Shown here: in pieces, positions 24,888-33,509 of the stretch | Position numbering within the stretch: position 1 is the first letter of the stretch | How the letters are laid out: each line of letters opens with the position of its first letter | Assembly: GCA_018822545.1 (NCBI GenBank) | Contig: JAHJKA010000031.1 | Coordinates: 124,001-188,000 of the forward strand | From: Pseudomonadota bacterium | GTDB taxonomy: Bacteria > Desulfobacterota > Desulfobulbia > Desulfobulbales > SURF-16 | DNA length: 64,000 bases | Reading direction: 5' to 3' | The notes under the pieces: generated by a model | The model's input: only the letters and a program-made list of their open reading frames with translations | Databases searched by the model: none | Told to the model about the DNA's origin: nothing | Translations under genes and position numbers: made by a program

Positions 24888-25044
24888 TTCCACACCTCTT
24901 TTTAAGTTTGTAAATTGCAAGGATTAGCACAACAACAAATGGTATTGTGATCAACGACACCATGCTTGCTGGCACAATATATATTGTGCCGATGTAAAGA
25001 ATTACCCCTATGGCACTTAAAAAATATATGCTCTTGTGTTTCAT
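24874..25044 (-). CDS. Small two-helix membrane protein
   Basis: 56 residues from ATG 25044 (MKHKSIYFLSAIGVILYIGT), selected by the AAGGAGG binding site 11 nt upstream; an earlier start at 25083 would put that site inside the gene. Two hydrophobic segments (YFLSAIGVILYIGTIYIV and LITIPFVVVLILAIY) are followed by a basic KLKKRC tail. It overlaps the YajG-like gene, suggesting coupling. No family is recognised. Confidence 0.68.
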   Translation of the reverse strand: MKHKSIYFLSAIGVILYIGTIYIVPASMVSLITIPFVVVLILAIYKLKKRCGNGKD

Positions 25045-25524
25045 CTGTCGAGCAACCTCCTTATGACTGAGATGAGCAATCAACTCGCGGTTATCATGCA
25101 GAAAGTATACAAGTTAAGCACCATTCATTTCTAATCCTTAAAGTCCTTTCGCCTGGTTGAATGTTGCGTGTGCAGCCTTCCCAAATATTGATCATAGTCT
25201 ACGCGCTTCCTTAGCCAGGATATTTATTCAAAAACTTCAACCTGTCAATGTCTTTACGCCCAAAGAAGTGGTTAGACATTTTCCTCAATATTCCTCTGCT
25301 CAGGCCCCCTCAACATAACCCGAAAGAACCGGTGATTGAGTCGGCGTTTTGTCTGCTCACTTTTTAAGACAAAAAATACCTGGCGAATTTTACGAAAAAC
25401 GTGGCTCCTTTCTATTTTTTTAGAACTTTTCCACCGCCCATCCTCTCCTTGACAACGTCCCTCCCCTTCTTTATTGTTCTGACACTTACTTTTTTTAATA
25501 ATTTTACAACTATCCAGTATTCCT
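25045..25524. other. 480-nt AT-rich intergenic region before the Bat operon
   Basis: Divergent promoter region between the minus-strand small membrane/YajG genes and the plus-strand MoxR operon. It is AT-rich with tracts such as TTACTTTTTTTAATAATTTT close to the moxR start. No open frame with a convincing start, no terminator and no recognisable operator was found. Confidence 0.6.
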
Positions 25525-26505
25525 ATGCAAATTCAAGAAATCAGCGAACAGGTCCAGGGCCAGGCCGCCCTCATCCAGCAGACCAGGGACGAGATCAGCA
25601 AGGTCATCATCGGCCAGGACCAGCTCATCGACCGCCTGCTCACCGCCCTGCTCTGCAACAACCATGTTCTGATCGAGGGCCTGCCTGGTCTGGCCAAGAC
25701 CCTGGCTGTCACCACCCTGGCCCAGGCCACCGGCACCGATTTCAAGCGCATCCAGTTCACCCCTGACCTGCTGCCCGGCGATCTCCTCGGCACCCTGATC
25801 TACAACCCCAAGAGCGGTGAGTTCACCGTCAAAAAGGGGCCGCTTTTTGCCAATCTCATCCTGGCAGATGAGATCAACCGCGCTCCAGCCAAGGTGCAGA
25901 GCGCGCTGCTTGAGGCCATGCAGGAACGGCAGATCACCATCGGCGACACCAGCTTTTCCCTGGAAGAACCCTTCATGGTGCTGGCCACCCAGAACCCGGT
26001 GGAACAGGAGGGCACCTATCCCCTGCCCGAGGCCCAGGTGGACCGTTTCATGTTCAAGCTCAAGGTCGACTATCCCTCCAAGGCCGAGGAGCTGGCCATC
26101 ATGCGGGCCCGCTCCATCAACCCCACCGACCAGGTGACGCCGGTGATCAGCCCGGCCGACATCCTGGCCCTGCGGCGGCTCACCACCACCATCTATCTTG
26201 ATCCGACCCTGGAGGAATACATCGTCAATCTGGTGGACGCCACCAGGAACCCAGGCCACTACAAGCTCGACATCGGCCCCTTTATCCAGTTCGGCGCCTC
26301 GCCGCGCGCCACCATCTTCCTGGCCCAGGCCGCCCGCGGCACCGCCCTTCTGGCCGGACGCGGCTATGTGACTCCCCAGGATATCAAGACCATTGCCCTG
26401 GATGTCCTGCGCCACCGTCTGCTGCTTACCTACGAGGCCGAGGCCGAGGAGATCAGCAGCGACGAACTCATCGGCCGCCTCCTGGCCACCGTCGAGGTAC
26501 CATGA
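25525..26505 (+). CDS. MoxR-family AAA+ ATPase
   Basis: 326-residue AAA+ chaperone-type ATPase of the MoxR group, first gene of the Bat operon. Walker A is GLPGLAKT (a MoxR variant of GxxGxGKT), Walker B ILADEINRAPAK, and sensor 1 is in VLATQNPVEQEGTYPLPEAQ. A C-terminal lid follows. MoxR proteins are believed to act with von Willebrand A proteins to mature or insert metal cofactors or assemble complexes. It overlaps the DUF58 gene by 4 nt. The N-terminal region is rich in Gln/acid residues and helical. Confidence 0.93.
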   Translation: MQIQEISEQVQGQAALIQQTRDEISKVIIGQDQLIDRLLTALLCNNHVLIEGLPGLAKTLAVTTLAQATGTDFKRIQFTPDLLPGDLLGTLIYNPKSGEFTVKKGPLFANLILADEINRAPAKVQSALLEAMQERQITIGDTSFSLEEPFMVLATQNPVEQEGTYPLPEAQVDRFMFKLKVDYPSKAEELAIMRARSINPTDQVTPVISPADILALRRLTTTIYLDPTLEEYIVNLVDATRNPGHYKLDIGPFIQFGASPRATIFLAQAARGTALLAGRGYVTPQDIKTIALDVLRHRLLLTYEAEAEEISSDELIGRLLATVEVP

Positions 26506-27383
26506 TCTCCCACGAGCTGCAGCAAAAAATCCGTCAGATCCAGATCACGGCCAGTAAGGCGGTGAGTGATGTCCTGGCCGGCGAGTATCACTCGGTGTTC
26601 AAGGGCCGCGGCATGGAGTTTGACGAGGTCCGCCTCTACCAGCCCGGCGATGACGTACGCACTATTGACTGGAATGTCACGGCCCGCACCGGCGAGCCGC
26701 ACATCAAGCGCTATGTGGAGGAGCGGGAGCTCACCATCCTCTTTTTGGTTGATTTGTCGGCCTCAGGGGCCTTTGGCTCGGCGGATCGTCTCAAAAATGA
26801 TATTGCCGCCGAGCTTTGCGGCCTCCTGGCCTTTGCCGCCATCCGCAACAACGACAAGGCCGGCCTCATCGCCTTCAGCGATGACATCGAACTCTTCATC
26901 CCCCCCAAGAAAGGCACGAGCCATGCCCTGCGCCTGGTGCGAGACATCCTCCATATCCAGCCCAAAGGGCGTAAAACCGACATCAACACGGTGCTCAACT
27001 ATGTGGCCCGGGTCCAGAACAAGCGGGCTGTGATCTTCCTGATCTCCGACTTCCGGGCCCCCGACTTCAGCAAGACCCTGCGCGCCACGGCCAGGCGTCA
27101 TGACGTCATTGCCATCTCCATCACCGATCCGGCCGAGCTTGCGCTGCCCAAGGCCGGCCTGTTGCGCCTGGTGGACAACGAGAGCGGGAAGGTGGAGATC
27201 ATCGACACCTCTAACAGCACAGTGCGCCGCCGCTTTCAGACCCTGGCTGCTGACCGGCGCCAGGGCTTGGCCCGGCTCTTTAAAAAACAGGCCATTGACC
27301 ATATCCCCCTGGTCACTGACGACGATTACGTGGTGGACCTGGTCCGCTTCTTCCGGGCCCGCGAACGACGGAGGGTACATTGA
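26502..27383 (+). CDS. DUF58 domain protein (VWA-like)
   Basis: 293-residue cytoplasmic protein with the DUF58 signature YQPGDDVRTIDWNVTARTGE and a following vWA-like fold (LFLVDLSASGAFGSADRLKN, a degenerate MIDAS with D-x-S-x-S). Genes of this type always follow MoxR. The likely role is as a MoxR substrate adaptor; this is from the family, not visible here. The start overlaps moxR by 4 nt; the next gene begins within its stop codon. Confidence 0.9.
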   Translation: MISHELQQKIRQIQITASKAVSDVLAGEYHSVFKGRGMEFDEVRLYQPGDDVRTIDWNVTARTGEPHIKRYVEERELTILFLVDLSASGAFGSADRLKNDIAAELCGLLAFAAIRNNDKAGLIAFSDDIELFIPPKKGTSHALRLVRDILHIQPKGRKTDINTVLNYVARVQNKRAVIFLISDFRAPDFSKTLRATARRHDVIAISITDPAELALPKAGLLRLVDNESGKVEIIDTSNSTVRRRFQTLAADRRQGLARLFKKQAIDHIPLVTDDDYVVDLVRFFRARERRRVH

Positions 27384-28342
27384 TGATCCGCCTTATGAGC
27401 TGCCTTGGCGGCCTGCTCCTGCTCCTACCGAGCCTGGCTGCTGCCACTCTCCTTGTTGAGCTTAACGGCAGCGAGGGCGAGCTCAGTGCCCACCTCGTCA
27501 TCAGTGGTGACACCCTGCTGGTTGATGAGAAGGGCCAGACCCTCCTCACCGCCGCCGATCAGCTCCTCTGCACCCTGACAGTCACCGCCCCGGAAGAGAT
27601 GGCCGTGAAACTCCCCAGTTTGACCGGCGCCGGCTTCGGCGATTTCACCCTCCTGGACCAAGGCGAGACCACGGTAAGAAGAACGACGCAGGGTCTGGTC
27701 CATGAACGCCAGTGGCTGATCGAGCCTTACAACCCCGGTCCCTATCAACTCCCGGAGCTGTTGATCAGCGGCCGCCAGGGCGTCATGACCACCGAGCTCA
27801 TCCTGCCGCGCCCGGAACTCATAGTGCAGGACATTAACGGCGCCGAGGAAGGCCTGGATGACATCCTGCCCCCCCAGGCCCCGCAACCTTCTCGGCTTTG
27901 GCTGCTGGCCTGGTCCGCTGCAGCCCTTTCCTTCCTTGCCGCAGCAGCCTGGCTCGTGGTGCGCCTCAAGAAGAGAGGCCCCAACCCCCTCCCCCCCCAG
28001 GAACGGGCCCTGGCCGAGATGGCGCTGCTCAACGAACTACCGCCCCGCGCCCAGATAGAAAAACTGGCCTTCATCCTGCGCTGCTATCTGGCCAGCCGCT
28101 TTGCGCTGCGCTGCCTGGAACAGACCTATGACGAGTATAGTCCGGAGCTTGAGGCCTGCGCAGAGATCCCGGCCGACAGCCGCACCCTCTTTCTGGAGGT
28201 GCTGAAGCGCTGTGACCTGATCAAGTTCAGCAATATCGAGCCTGGCCCGGGCGAGCTCGAAGAGATAACCCGCCAGATCAAGGAAGGCCTCACCGCCTGT
28301 CCCCTGGCCAGACCAGACGACAAGACCTGTGGCCGCTGGTGA
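27383..28342 (+). CDS. DUF4381-like membrane protein of the Bat operon
   Basis: 319 residues from ATG 27383, which overlaps the DUF58 stop by one base (TGATG) and has GGAGGG upstream. A signal peptide (LMSCLGGLLLLLPSLAAA) leads into a periplasmic beta-rich domain, a membrane helix (LLAWSAAALSFLAAAAWLVV) near residue 180 and a cytoplasmic tail with LRCYLASRFALRCLEQTYDE and EVLKRCDLIKFSNI, which recalls the DUF4381 tail. The BatD C-terminus in this operon has a similar layout, so the two may be related. Role: inferred membrane partner of the VWA proteins. Confidence 0.8.
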   Translation: MIRLMSCLGGLLLLLPSLAAATLLVELNGSEGELSAHLVISGDTLLVDEKGQTLLTAADQLLCTLTVTAPEEMAVKLPSLTGAGFGDFTLLDQGETTVRRTTQGLVHERQWLIEPYNPGPYQLPELLISGRQGVMTTELILPRPELIVQDINGAEEGLDDILPPQAPQPSRLWLLAWSAAALSFLAAAAWLVVRLKKRGPNPLPPQERALAEMALLNELPPRAQIEKLAFILRCYLASRFALRCLEQTYDEYSPELEACAEIPADSRTLFLEVLKRCDLIKFSNIEPGPGELEEITRQIKEGLTACPLARPDDKTCGRW

Positions 28343-28391
28343 CAATAACTGCCGCCATCCGGTGGATGGCCCCGACGATACCTAAGCAACC

Positions 28392-29423
28392 ATGACCTTT
28401 GCCAGCCCTTGGGCCTTCTGGGCCCTCCTCATCCTACCCCTGCTTGTGGTGCAGCGCCTGAGAAGGCAGCGCCATCGGCCCGGTCTGGCCTTCTCCGATC
28501 TCAGTGAGGCCGCCCGGGCCGGCCGTTCCCTGCGTCAACGGTTCCTCCAGCTGCCCTTTGTCCTGCGCCTGCTGGCCCTGGCCCTGCTCATCACCGGCCT
28601 GGCCCGGCCCCAACAGGGTATTGAAAAAATCGAACAGATCAGCCATGGCATCGCCATTGAGATCGTTGTCGACCGCTCATCAAGCATGGCCGAAACCTTT
28701 GTCTACCAAGGCAGCAAAATGAATCGCCTGGAGGCGGTGAAGCTGGCCTTCCACGATTTTGTCATGGGCAACGGCAAGGAACTTACCGGTCGACCCAACG
28801 ATCTGGTGGGTATGGTGGCCTTTGCCCGTTTTGCCGAAACCGTCTGCCCCCTCACCCTGGCCCATGGCGCTGTTGATGGTTTTGTCAAACAGGTCAGCCT
28901 GGTCAGCCGCGACGAGCGTCAGGAGGACGGCACAGCCATCGGCGACGGCCTGGCCCTGGCTGCGGCCCGACTCAAGGCCGCCGACGAGGAAAGCAAGGGT
29001 AAAGACGGCTATGAGATTAAGAGTAAAATCATCATCCTGCTCACCGACGGCGTCCATAATGCCGGCCAGCAGAACCCCATGCAGGCTGCTGCCCTTGCCA
29101 AGGACTGGGGAATCAAGATCTACACCATCGGTATTGGCGATGCCAAAAAAAGCTCGTTTTTTGGCCTGAGTCAGGGACCTGATGTGGATATCAGAACCCT
29201 TTCCGCCCTGGCCAAGGAAACCGGAGGCCAGTTCTGGCTGGCCTCGGACGGCAAGGCTCTCCAGGAAATCTATGAAACCATTGACCGTCTGGAAAAAAGC
29301 GAGATCGAATCGATCCGCTACATGGACTACAAGGAACATTTCCGCAACTTCGTCCTGAGCGCTCTGGCCCTGCTGGTCCTGGCCCTGGGCCTGGAGTGGA
29401 GCATCCTGGCGGTGCTGCCATGA
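28392..29423 (+). CDS. batA: BatA-like vWA membrane protein
   Basis: 343 residues with two N-terminal membrane segments (SPWAFWALLILPLLVVQRL and LPFVLRLLALALLITGLA), a vWA domain whose MIDAS is DRSSSMAE (D-x-S-x-S) with later Thr and DG-type residues (LLTDGVHNAG), and a C-terminal membrane helix (VLSALALLVLALGL). The vWA domain faces the periplasm. The neighbour gene encodes a similar BatB protein, overlapping by 4 nt. The name follows the Bacteroides aerotolerance operon; direct involvement in aerotolerance is not shown by sequence. Confidence 0.9.
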   Translation: MTFASPWAFWALLILPLLVVQRLRRQRHRPGLAFSDLSEAARAGRSLRQRFLQLPFVLRLLALALLITGLARPQQGIEKIEQISHGIAIEIVVDRSSSMAETFVYQGSKMNRLEAVKLAFHDFVMGNGKELTGRPNDLVGMVAFARFAETVCPLTLAHGAVDGFVKQVSLVSRDERQEDGTAIGDGLALAAARLKAADEESKGKDGYEIKSKIIILLTDGVHNAGQQNPMQAAALAKDWGIKIYTIGIGDAKKSSFFGLSQGPDVDIRTLSALAKETGGQFWLASDGKALQEIYETIDRLEKSEIESIRYMDYKEHFRNFVLSALALLVLALGLEWSILAVLP

Positions 29424-30436
29424 CCTTTCAGTTTCTCGACCCCCATGCCCTGCTCCTGTTCTGGGGCCTGCCCCTGCTCGCCGCGCTGCTGGTCGTCCAT
29501 GGCCAGCGGCGGGCCCGTAAACTACGGCTCTTCAACCAGGACAGCGACGCCGGCCTCCTCTGGTTGCTGGTCACCCTCGCCCGCCACACCCTGCTCTTTG
29601 TGGCCCTGGCCCTGATCATTATCGCCCTGGCCCGGCCAGCCTGGCAGCAGAAACCCACCAAAGTCAAACGCGAGGGCCGCGATGTGGTCTTCATGCTCGA
29701 CGTGTCGCGCTCCATGCTGGCCGAGGACCTCTCGCCAAATCGGTTGGAACGGGCCAAGCTGGCCATTATGGATTGTGTGGAGCGCTTGCAGGGCGACCGA
29801 GTCAGCCTGGTGGCCTTTGCCGGTTCGGCCAAGGTGCGCTGCCCGCTCACCATGGATTACGGCTTTTTCCGCCAGATGCTGGAGCGGCTGAGCACGGACA
29901 TGGAGGTCAAGGGCGGTACCAATATCGGCGACTCTCTGCGTCTGGTTCAGCAAGAGGTCTTTGACAACCAGGTCAAGGCCTATAAAGATATCATTCTGAT
30001 CACCGACGGCGAGGACCACGAGTCCTTCCCGGTCAATGCTGCCGAGGCCGTGGGCGACGAGGGCATCCGCCTCATTGTCATCGGTCTCGGTGATGAGCGC
30101 CAGGGCCAGCCCATCCCCATTATTGACGAGCAGGGCCGCCGTCGTAATCTTACCTATGAGGGCAAAGAGGTCGCCACCAAGCTTGACGCGGCCACCCTGG
30201 CCAAGATCGCCCTGGCCACCCCGGGCGGCCGCTATCTGCCAGTGAACACCGGCGCCATTGACCTGGGCCAGGTCTATCTTGACCTGATTGCCGGCGATGC
30301 CAAACGGCAGCTGGCTGAAGAAACCATTGAAAATTTCGATGAGAAATTTCAGTATTTCCTAGGCGTTGCCCTGCTGTTACTGATAGTAGAAATGCTGCTA
30401 TTGACCACACAAAACAAGGGAATGGCTCGGAAATGA
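29420..30436 (+). CDS. batB: BatB-like vWA membrane protein
   Basis: 338 residues from ATG 29420, overlapping the batA stop by 4 nt; an upstream ATG at 29396 lies inside batA. The layout repeats BatA: N-terminal helices (LLFWGLPLLAALLVV and TLLFVALALIIIALARPAW), a vWA domain with the MIDAS DVSRSMLAEDL and ITDGEDHESF, and a final helix (YFLGVALLLLIVEMLLL). The DVSRSM/P-x-R-L-x-x-A-K signature is that of BatB. It overlaps the next gene by 4 nt. Confidence 0.9.
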   Translation: MTFQFLDPHALLLFWGLPLLAALLVVHGQRRARKLRLFNQDSDAGLLWLLVTLARHTLLFVALALIIIALARPAWQQKPTKVKREGRDVVFMLDVSRSMLAEDLSPNRLERAKLAIMDCVERLQGDRVSLVAFAGSAKVRCPLTMDYGFFRQMLERLSTDMEVKGGTNIGDSLRLVQQEVFDNQVKAYKDIILITDGEDHESFPVNAAEAVGDEGIRLIVIGLGDERQGQPIPIIDEQGRRRNLTYEGKEVATKLDAATLAKIALATPGGRYLPVNTGAIDLGQVYLDLIAGDAKRQLAEETIENFDEKFQYFLGVALLLLIVEMLLLTTQNKGMARK

Positions 30437-31668
30437 TGTTAAGATCCATAGTAAAAAAATCTGTTTTGGTTGACCACAGAGACACAGAGACACAAAGTTT
30501 TACTTGTTTTATCCCTGTGTCTCTGTGCCTCTGTGGTGCTTTTATCATTAGCCTTTTTCTCAGTCATGCCGCTGTTGCCGCAGATACTACCATTTTGCAG
30601 CGCCAGGGGGTAAAGGCCTATCAGGAAGGCAATTATGACCAAGCCCTGAATCTTTTCAGTCAGGCTGTGGCCAAGGAGCCAGATAATGCCACCGCCCTCT
30701 ATAACCAGGGCACGGCTCTCTACAAACAGGGACGCTTCGATGAGGCGAGCCAGACCTTCAGCGCCAGTGCCGGAATAGATATAAATCGAAAGACAAGGGC
30801 TAAGGCCGAGTATAATCAAGGTCGCGCCCTGCTCGCTGAGGCTGGCACGCATCAGGAGCCAGACACCAAGAAAGAGCTGCTTCTGGCCGGCAACCAGGCC
30901 TTTCAACAGGCCCTGCGCGACGATCCTCGTTTGCTGGCGGCCCGCAAGGGCATTGAAGATTTCCGCCAAGAACTCGCCAAAGTTAAAGAGCAGGAAACAA
31001 AAGCCAAACAAGACCAACAGCAGCAAGGCGACAAGGGCCAGGACCAAGGCCAACAAGACCAGAGCGCTCAGGGGCAAGGCCAGCAGGACCTCAAGGACCA
31101 ACTCAGTGAGGCGGGCCAACAGCAGCAGGACATAGCTAACCAGAGCAAAAAGGCTGGCTCCGGCCAGGGCAAGGAAGGCCCGGGCAAACAGCAGCGTGAG
31201 GAAATGGCGGCCCAGCAGCAGAGTGTGCGCCAGTCTCTGGAACAAATCAAGGATGAGCTCCAGAAGAACCAACAAGGCCAGGATGGCACACCAGACAACA
31301 AGGAACTCACCAAAGAGCTGGATCAGGCCATCCAGGCCCAAAAAAAGGCGGAGGAGGCCCTGAAAAAAGGGGACCTCAGCCAGGCCCAGCAGCACCAGCA
31401 ACAGGCCGCCGACAGCCTGCGGGAGATGGCCGCTGATCAAAAGGACAAAGCGCAGCAATCGGCGGACGCCGCAGGCGCTGATGACAAACAGAACGAACAG
31501 CCACAGGACACCTCAGCAATGGCAAAAGACCAGGCCAGCGAGCAAGACCTTGAGGCCAAAAAAATCGAAAACACCGTGGCCGACATCCTGGACGGCGAAA
31601 AGGCCCTCCATGAAATGCGCCGCCTGCGCATGCAACAACAGCGCCCGGCCAGCGGCAAGGATTGGTAA
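30433..31668 (+). CDS. batC: BatC-like TPR protein with palindromic repeat in its N-terminus
   Basis: 411 residues. The N-terminal 50 residues form an unusual signal region, because codons 14-35 are translated from a copy of the dispersed palindromic repeat (30473-30537), giving HRDTETQSFTCFIPVSLCLC before the hydrophobic stretch FIISLFLSHAAVAA. A TPR pair follows (QGVKAYQEGNYDQALNLFSQ, NQGTALYKQGRFDEASQTF), then a 180-residue Gln/Lys/Glu-rich helical region and a C-terminal conserved block LDGEKALHEMRRLRM. The start is fixed by a 4-nt overlap with batB. The region between about 190 and 370 is low-complexity and likely coiled coil. Confidence 0.85.
   Translation: MMLRSIVKKSVLVDHRDTETQSFTCFIPVSLCLCGAFIISLFLSHAAVAADTTILQRQGVKAYQEGNYDQALNLFSQAVAKEPDNATALYNQGTALYKQGRFDEASQTFSASAGIDINRKTRAKAEYNQGRALLAEAGTHQEPDTKKELLLAGNQAFQQALRDDPRLLAARKGIEDFRQELAKVKEQETKAKQDQQQQGDKGQDQGQQDQSAQGQGQQDLKDQLSEAGQQQQDIANQSKKAGSGQGKEGPGKQQREEMAAQQQSVRQSLEQIKDELQKNQQGQDGTPDNKELTKELDQAIQAQKKAEEALKKGDLSQAQQHQQQAADSLREMAADQKDKAQQSADAAGADDKQNEQPQDTSAMAKDQASEQDLEAKKIENTVADILDGEKALHEMRRLRMQQQRPASGKDW
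30473..30537. repeat. Palindromic repeat element, copy 2 (inside batC)
   Basis: Imperfect 25-bp inverted repeat: 30473-30497 against 30513-30537, three mismatches. The arms share ACACAGAGACACAAAG-type units with the copies at 8614, 38890 and 39881. This copy lies in frame within the start of the BatC-like gene and has no stop in that frame. Confidence 0.85.
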
Positions 31669-31673
31669 CAACC

Positions 31674-33509
31674 ATGTCATCACAATACATAACCATGTCA
31701 AGACATCTGTTTTCTAAACTGACCATCGCCCTCTTCGCCCTTTTGCTCCTGCCCGCCCCAGGCCAGGCCACCGACGAGATCACGGTGCAGGCCCAGGTGG
31801 CAAGCCGTGAGGTCTATGTGGGCCAGCCCTTTACCCTGCAGCTTGAGATCAACGGCGCCGAGGCTGCCGAGCAGCCCACCATCAACCTCCAGGATTTCCG
31901 GGTGGAGCCCCAGGGCGGCACCAACCGCAGCCAGAGCTACCAGATCTCCATTAACGGCAAGGTGCAGACCACCAAGACCTTAAGCTACACCTACCAATAC
32001 CTGCTCACCGCCACCAAGGTCGGCACCCTCACCATCCCAGCCTTTCCAGTGGTCATTAAGGGTGTCACCTACCGCACCACCCCCATCGCCATGACGGTGA
32101 AAGAACCCGAGGAGATCGATGAGTTCAAGCTGCACATCGAGCTCTCCAAGACGCAATGTTATCTTGGCGAGCCTATTACCATGACCACCACCTGGCTCAT
32201 CGGTCAGGACCTCCAGGGTTTTGAGTTCAACCTGCCCCTCTTCAACGACCCGCGCTTTGAACTCTATACCCAGACACCCTCCCCGGCCTCGGGCCGCAAG
32301 GAGTTGGTGGAAATCGAGGTGGCAGGCGACAAGGTGATTGCCCAAAAACAAGCGACAACGCATAACGGTCGCGACTATATCAGCCTGTCCTTTCGGCATA
32401 CCCTTGTCCCCAGAAGTCCCGGCAAGATCAAGCTGCCAGCGGCCTCCCTGGCCATCAACGCCTTTGATGGCTACAGCCAGTCCCGAGGCCGCCAGTTCGG
32501 CACAGACCCCTTTGACATGTTCGGTTCCGGCCGCCGCAAGATGTATCGCACCGTGGTCATCCCTGCCAACCAGCTGGGCATTGAGGTCCTGGCACTGCCG
32601 AGCCAAGGCCGGCCTCCCCATTTCAGCGGCCTGGTGGGCAAATACACCATCCTCACCGAGGCCAGCCCCACCACGGTCAATGTCGGCGACCCCATCAGCC
32701 TGACGGTGAGCATCGGCGGCACCTTTGTCGACAACCTCAGTCTGCCGCCCCTGGAAGCGGCCCTGCCCGGCCGCGACTTCAAAATTGCCACCGAAAAGCC
32801 GCAGAGCACTGTTAACGGCGGGATCAAAAGCTTCACCACCACCATCCGTGCCAGCCATGACCAGGTCAACAAGATCCCCGGCCTCAGCCTGCCCTTTTTC
32901 AATACCGACACCAAGAAGTATGAGGTGGCCCGCAGTGCCGAGATCAACCTCGTTGTCAACCCCACCCGGGTGGTCACAGCCGAAGACGCCCTGGGCTCTG
33001 GCGAGAAAAACTCCGGCAACGGCCCCTCCCAGACCGCAATCAGCAACGAGGCCACGCAGGATATCCGCGCCAATTATGTAGAGATCAATTCCGCCCCACC
33101 CGAACAAGAAAGCAACCTTCTTTTCATCGCCATCCTGCTGCTGCCGCCCCTGCTCTTCGGGTTGCTTTTCTTTATTGATTATTACCAGCACGACGACAGC
33201 AGGGAGAGCCGGCATCGCCGGCGCCAGGCCTATCGCCGCCTACGCAAAAAGCTGCATAGCTGTGGCCAGGATGAGTTTTTTGAGGCCTGGCTCGAATTTC
33301 TCGGGGATAAACTGGGGCGGCCAGGCAGGGCTATTACCAGGGACGATGTCCTTATTGCTCTGGCTGATCACCCTGATGACCCGGAAATGAAACGTGAGGT
33401 GGAAAAGATCTTTACCCTGGGGGAAGCCGCCCTCTATGGCGGCCTTGGCCATGTCCTTGAAAAAGACACCCTGCTGCGGGTGGCTAAAAATATCGCCAAG
33501 GTGCTGTGA
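31674..33509 (+). CDS. batD: BatD-like periplasmic protein
   Basis: About 611 residues. Start taken at ATG 31674; ATG 31695 (MSRHLFSKLTIALFALLLL) is equally possible and gives a cleaner signal peptide ending PAPGQA. The body has several immunoglobulin-like beta modules; BatD marks are the early VYVGQPFTLQLEINGA and the tract LSYTYQYLLTATKVGTLTIP. A membrane helix (LLFIAILLLPPLLFGLLFFI) near residue 485 is followed by a cytoplasmic tail with RRQAYRRLRKKLHSC. The ORF runs into batE with a 4-nt overlap. The family is thought to sit between the VWA proteins and their client. Confidence 0.88.
   Translation: MSSQYITMSRHLFSKLTIALFALLLLPAPGQATDEITVQAQVASREVYVGQPFTLQLEINGAEAAEQPTINLQDFRVEPQGGTNRSQSYQISINGKVQTTKTLSYTYQYLLTATKVGTLTIPAFPVVIKGVTYRTTPIAMTVKEPEEIDEFKLHIELSKTQCYLGEPITMTTTWLIGQDLQGFEFNLPLFNDPRFELYTQTPSPASGRKELVEIEVAGDKVIAQKQATTHNGRDYISLSFRHTLVPRSPGKIKLPAASLAINAFDGYSQSRGRQFGTDPFDMFGSGRRKMYRTVVIPANQLGIEVLALPSQGRPPHFSGLVGKYTILTEASPTTVNVGDPISLTVSIGGTFVDNLSLPPLEAALPGRDFKIATEKPQSTVNGGIKSFTTTIRASHDQVNKIPGLSLPFFNTDTKKYEVARSAEINLVVNPTRVVTAEDALGSGEKNSGNGPSQTAISNEATQDIRANYVEINSAPPEQESNLLFIAILLLPPLLFGLLFFIDYYQHDDSRESRHRRRQAYRRLRKKLHSCGQDEFFEAWLEFLGDKLGRPGRAITRDDVLIALADHPDDPEMKREVEKIFTLGEAALYGGLGHVLEKDTLLRVAKNIAKVL

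Noticed and set aside
25510-26415. A 301-residue minus-strand frame antisense to the MoxR gene.
   Set aside because: Shadow of a G+C-rich gene; no start signal and no recognisable protein motif.
30439-31458. A 339-residue minus-strand Leu-rich open frame antisense to batC.
   Set aside because: It results from the Gln codons (CAG/CAA) of the batC low-complexity region read backwards as Leu; it includes the palindromic element and no binding site.
31980-33215. A 411-residue minus-strand open frame antisense to batD.
   Set aside because: It mirrors the codon bias of batD on the other strand, has no ribosome site and codes for a Gly/Ala-rich, unstructured product.
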